From Straminergon stramineum (taxonomy: Eukaryota; Streptophyta; Bryopsida; Hypnales; Calliergonaceae), in assembly GCA_963920665.1 (NCBI GenBank), contig OY987272.1:17241001-17305000 (forward strand): a stretch of DNA of 64,000 nucleotides, written 5' to 3'. Both the position numbers and the translations under genes were made by a program. Positions 60,901-64,000 of this stretch are shown in pieces (the first letter of the stretch is position 1; every line of letters begins with the position of its first letter). The notes under the pieces are model-generated. The model saw nothing but the letters and a program-made list of their open reading frames with translations. It was not told where the DNA came from and made no database searches.

Positions 60901-63340
60901 TAAATTTGTGGCAAATTTATTGATAGTATAATATAAATTTTCAATAATTTATTTAAATTTTTTTTCCCACAAAGCTCATAGTATTGCATATATTATCTCC
61001 CTTTGGTACAAAATCAACCTAAAGTGCTTCTTGAAGAGGCATAAATTTATTAGAATTTTTTTGACTGATTTATGAAAAATGCATAAAAATAGCCTAATTA
61101 TTCCTCAATCCTCATAGTACATACCCCAAAAAATTGTTGTACATAATAGCTAGGTGAAAAAGAATTTGTGTGAACTAACACAAGCCAATGCAAGCCACAA
61201 AAGAATTTATTTATATATTTGTGAGAGGCCATATATGGTTTCTTTTCATTTGATCATACTTTTGCGGACTTTGGTTGTTTGAGAAGTGTGTGAAACCCTC
61301 TTGAAAGATGAATCCTATTATGCTCCTTTCTTTTTGGCTTCTTCAGACAATCTTGCTTTTTATCTCCCTTATGTGAAGTAAATGTGTGATGCAAAAGGTG
61401 TGTATATAAAAGTAAAGTGACTATCTTCCAAAGTATTTTGATCCATGTCATTCACAAATTAGACTTGGGACATTTCACTAATCACCCTCAATCAAATCAT
61501 ACTCAAAGGTACCAAAAAATGGGTTAGACATAGTAAAATTTGCTATGTAATTCTTTTAGCTATTTTCTTAAGGCTAAACTATTAATGGTAGGTATTTTAG
61601 TCCTTTTTGACTAGTACATCAAGTCATGTTAAAATGAATAATTTTTTATTCATCAAAAAATAAAAAATTCTTTACTAAAGTTCTAATTGCAATTTAGATG
61701 TTAGCATATCAAGTTTTTTAAGGGAGAAAGGGGTCTAATTTCTAATAAATAATAATGTAATTGAATCCCAAAAAATTATGTGTACATATAATCATATGAT
61801 AGAGTAGAAAGGACTCTTTTGCTACAATTTGAATACTTTTCCATTTTCTATAATATTCAAAAGTAAAAACACATGAATGTCTTTTTCAATATAAAAAATA
61901 ATCCAAATGATGGTTGTATTAGAACAAAAATGTATATATTATTCGCATTTAGGTACCTATGAAAGCTATTTATGGAATTGAATGTTCAAATTTTTTTTAA
62001 ATAAATCAATAATTTGTCAAAAATCAATTAAGTAATTCAAAAAATTACACTATTTTGTGTCCAAGATTTAATCACTAAAAATCCTTCTTAATAGTTGTAT
62101 GTTTGAGAAGTATAAAAAATTTGGATAAAAATATCCTTTTACAATGTTTTATTGTAATATAGAATATAGATCCTAAATTTAGCCTTGCAACTATTGATTT
62201 ACGTCCTTTTTGAAGATTTTACCTAAGAGATTTTTTTCTCCAACTTATTAAAGGAGTGCATTGAAATACTATCTATCCATTAATTTATTTAAAAATTGAC
62301 AATATCAAAAGTAATTTAGAGCTTTGAAAGTTTAGAAAAGGACTCTAGCTAGCCCTAGTGCTAGTAAAGTAATGGTATTGGTACCTTTGAGCGTGGTTTG
62401 ACCTCCCAAACCCAATTTTGTCATTTTTGTACTTAGACATGTAGGATATAAAATTGCACTAACTAACTAGTTGTGAAAAGACAAAAACATGAAAACTTTG
62501 ATTTTGTCTTTTCCTCTTACACTACCCGTCCACACGACCTTCAATTTTTTATGCTAGTAACCTATGATATGTGTGTGAAGTGGCCCTACAATACTAAAGT
62601 AGGATGATTCATTGTTGTCCTTTTCGATTGTTGTACATATTTAACTTGATGAGGTTTACAAATCTATTTTTGCAATAGAATGGCAAGAGATTGTTGCACA
62701 AGTGTTTTGGTTAGATCATTTTTTAGTAAAGAAAGACACATTGTAGGTAGTCAAAGTAGAACCATATAAGCAAAAGATATACTTCCCATTGTTGTTCCAA
62801 GGGAGGAATATTTTCTTCTATTTTCTAGAGTAGTTTTTTAAACTTCCTATATAGTTGCAATGATAATCCAAAAGCATGATCCCTTACATTGTTGAATAAT
62901 GAATGAACCTTTTGCCATATGTCCTAACTACATGGTGATGTTTTTTGAAATTATAAAATTGTGATACTCCAACCCAATTCCAACCCTAGCCACCCCAATT
63001 CCACTCTAAAAAATTTCATCATGCAACCCTCTACAATTTCAGTACAATAGAATGGAGCATGGAGCATTTAGGCCCAACAATAGAGGGTGCAATTGGAAGG
63101 GGGGCACTTTAGGATACTTACATCTTAGTATTCATTCCAATCACCATTTGCCATATGAGAAAGAAAGAAAAATAAAAAAAGCCATTATAGACTGGATAAT
63201 GCTCCAAAGCTAGGAGGCTTGAGAGCATTACAAGACATAATGTAAAGTCTAATAGTTCATCAGCGATGTCCGTATCTATACTTTTTGCAAATCTAAGGGT
63301 GTAGAAAGAGGGTCACCGTTATAGGTTATAATGCTTTTCT
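57906..63340. other. AT-rich spacer, no genes
   Basis: Over 5 kb of strongly AT-rich DNA with no ORF above ~65 codons. A (TAA)n microsatellite lies at 58674-58692. No autonomous transposon protein is visible on either strand. Confidence 0.55.
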
Positions 63341-63343
63341 GAC

Positions 63344-63529
63344 TAAGGTAAGAGCACCCAATGGTGTTAGACACTACAAAGCATAATCATTTTGGGCCAT
63401 AAATGTAAGTAGACAGTAGAGAGCTTATTTTTTTGACCTAAAATGATAAGATGTCTACAATCCCACTACATTTATATTCTAGAATGAATTCCTGGTCTAG
63501 AAAGGGATGCCATTGGGTGCTCTACCTTA
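63344..63529. mobile_element. ~186-bp MITE with AAGGTAGAGCACCCAATGG ends
   Basis: The left end AAGGTAAGAGCACCCAATGG is the inverse of the right end CCATTGGGTGCTCTACCTT, with one base inserted. The ends resemble GAGCAYCYCCAAT-type termini of plant PIF/Harbinger or hAT MITEs. A clear target duplication was not found. It has no coding capacity. Confidence 0.7.
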
Positions 63530-63559
63530 TCCAAAATAATGGTGACAAATCTGCCTTGA

Positions 63560-64000
63560 AACCCGGAATTGGCATCAGCTTATGAATTTGTGAAGTTGAA
63601 ATGACTGAAAGCATCTTCACCCTGAAATGTTCACTGACTGTACATTGAAGAATCGTCAGGGAGATTCCTTCCGTCTCTCCTAATCACCGACGGAGACGAG
63701 CTTCTCGGCGATTCTCTCGCGTTTCCCCCGAAATCAACTGTCGTAGAGACGCAAACAATCCATCAAGCCTTTGCGATCTATACATGCTGATGCTTATTAG
63801 GAGCGATGCTGATTCCATTGATCTTTGAAAGAAAATTTACTGGAAAACTCCCCAAAATTGCGAAAAATGGTCACTTCCTGTTGCTACGATGTACCAGGGC
63901 TGACTGAATTGGTCTGAAAATTAGGGCTCGCAATTGCGATTGTCGGTCTGTATACCTTACGAGCGATGGCGGGACTATCAAATCCACGAGCTTAGCTTCT
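63560..64000. other. GC-richer end of window, probable flank of a further gene
   Basis: Composition rises again from ~63600, with CTCTCGCG, CGACGGAGACGAGC and similar gene-island words. No ORF long enough to identify is complete within the window. An ATG at 63966 (GCGATGGCGGG) meets a stop after nine codons. It probably belongs to the 5-prime or 3-prime flank of a gene that lies outside. Confidence 0.4.

Noticed and set aside
1..64000. tRNA or rRNA genes, CRISPR arrays, LTR retrotransposon proteins and viral genes
   Set aside because: None was recognised by eye on either strand: no cloverleaf-type box pairs, no regular spaced repeats, and no reverse transcriptase, integrase or capsid motifs.

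Overview
This is nuclear DNA from a land plant, most likely a bryophyte or another seed-free plant. The genes are plant-type: a GT-3-like trihelix factor, a REM-like B3 factor, a p24-beta cargo receptor, an ALY/THO4 export adaptor and a nodulin-related protein. They have short to medium GT-AG introns and sit as moderately GC-rich islands in long AT-rich spacers. Assignment to a moss is an impression, not a proof.

Gene islands, from left to right. (1) 5448-9844 (+) encodes a TPR-SET/MYND-like protein in 12 exons. It converges on a p24-beta gene at 12558-10434 (-, 4 exons). A nodulin-related gene follows at 14718-13570 (-, 3 exons). (2) 28789-27109 (-) encodes a GT-3-type trihelix factor with a 30-nt microexon. 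It diverges from a B3 protein at 29995-31704 (+) whose tail carries about three copies of an unrecognised ~95-residue repeat. (3) 35082-37809 (+) encodes a TBC Rab-GAP with both catalytic fingers, and 39317-43842 (+) an ALY-type mRNA export adaptor. It converges on a 12-exon LRR-WD40 fusion gene at 50318-44710 (-). (4) A single-exon gene at 56611-55715 (-) lies alone in AT-rich DNA. It encodes a Dof-like zinc finger with unusual spacing followed by an acidic repetitive tail.

The spacers (1-4400, 16-26 kb, 31.7-34.3 kb, 51.7-63.5 kb) hold no convincing genes. They do hold small non-autonomous transposons. One ~230-bp family has TTAA-flanked, CCC-starting ends that look piggyBac-like, and one copy is nested inside another at a TTAA. 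There is also a Stowaway-like element with CTCCCTCCATCCC ends, a 91-bp foldback, two other short inverted-repeat elements and a 57-bp A-tailed insertion with a 14-bp target duplication. Several degenerate tandem and dispersed repeats are present, and a GC-richer foreign-looking island lies at 20.1-21.2 kb. At the right end composition rises again and probably marks the flank of another gene.

Most genes look like housekeeping or regulatory genes: chromatin or protein methylation, ER-Golgi traffic, Rab regulation, mRNA export and transcription. They are independent neighbours, not a cluster or pathway. The most novel items are the Dof-like C-X2-C-X21-C-X4-C protein, the B3-repeat protein and the TTAA element family. 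All exon limits come from reading splice sites and frame by eye; no alignment or database search was run.
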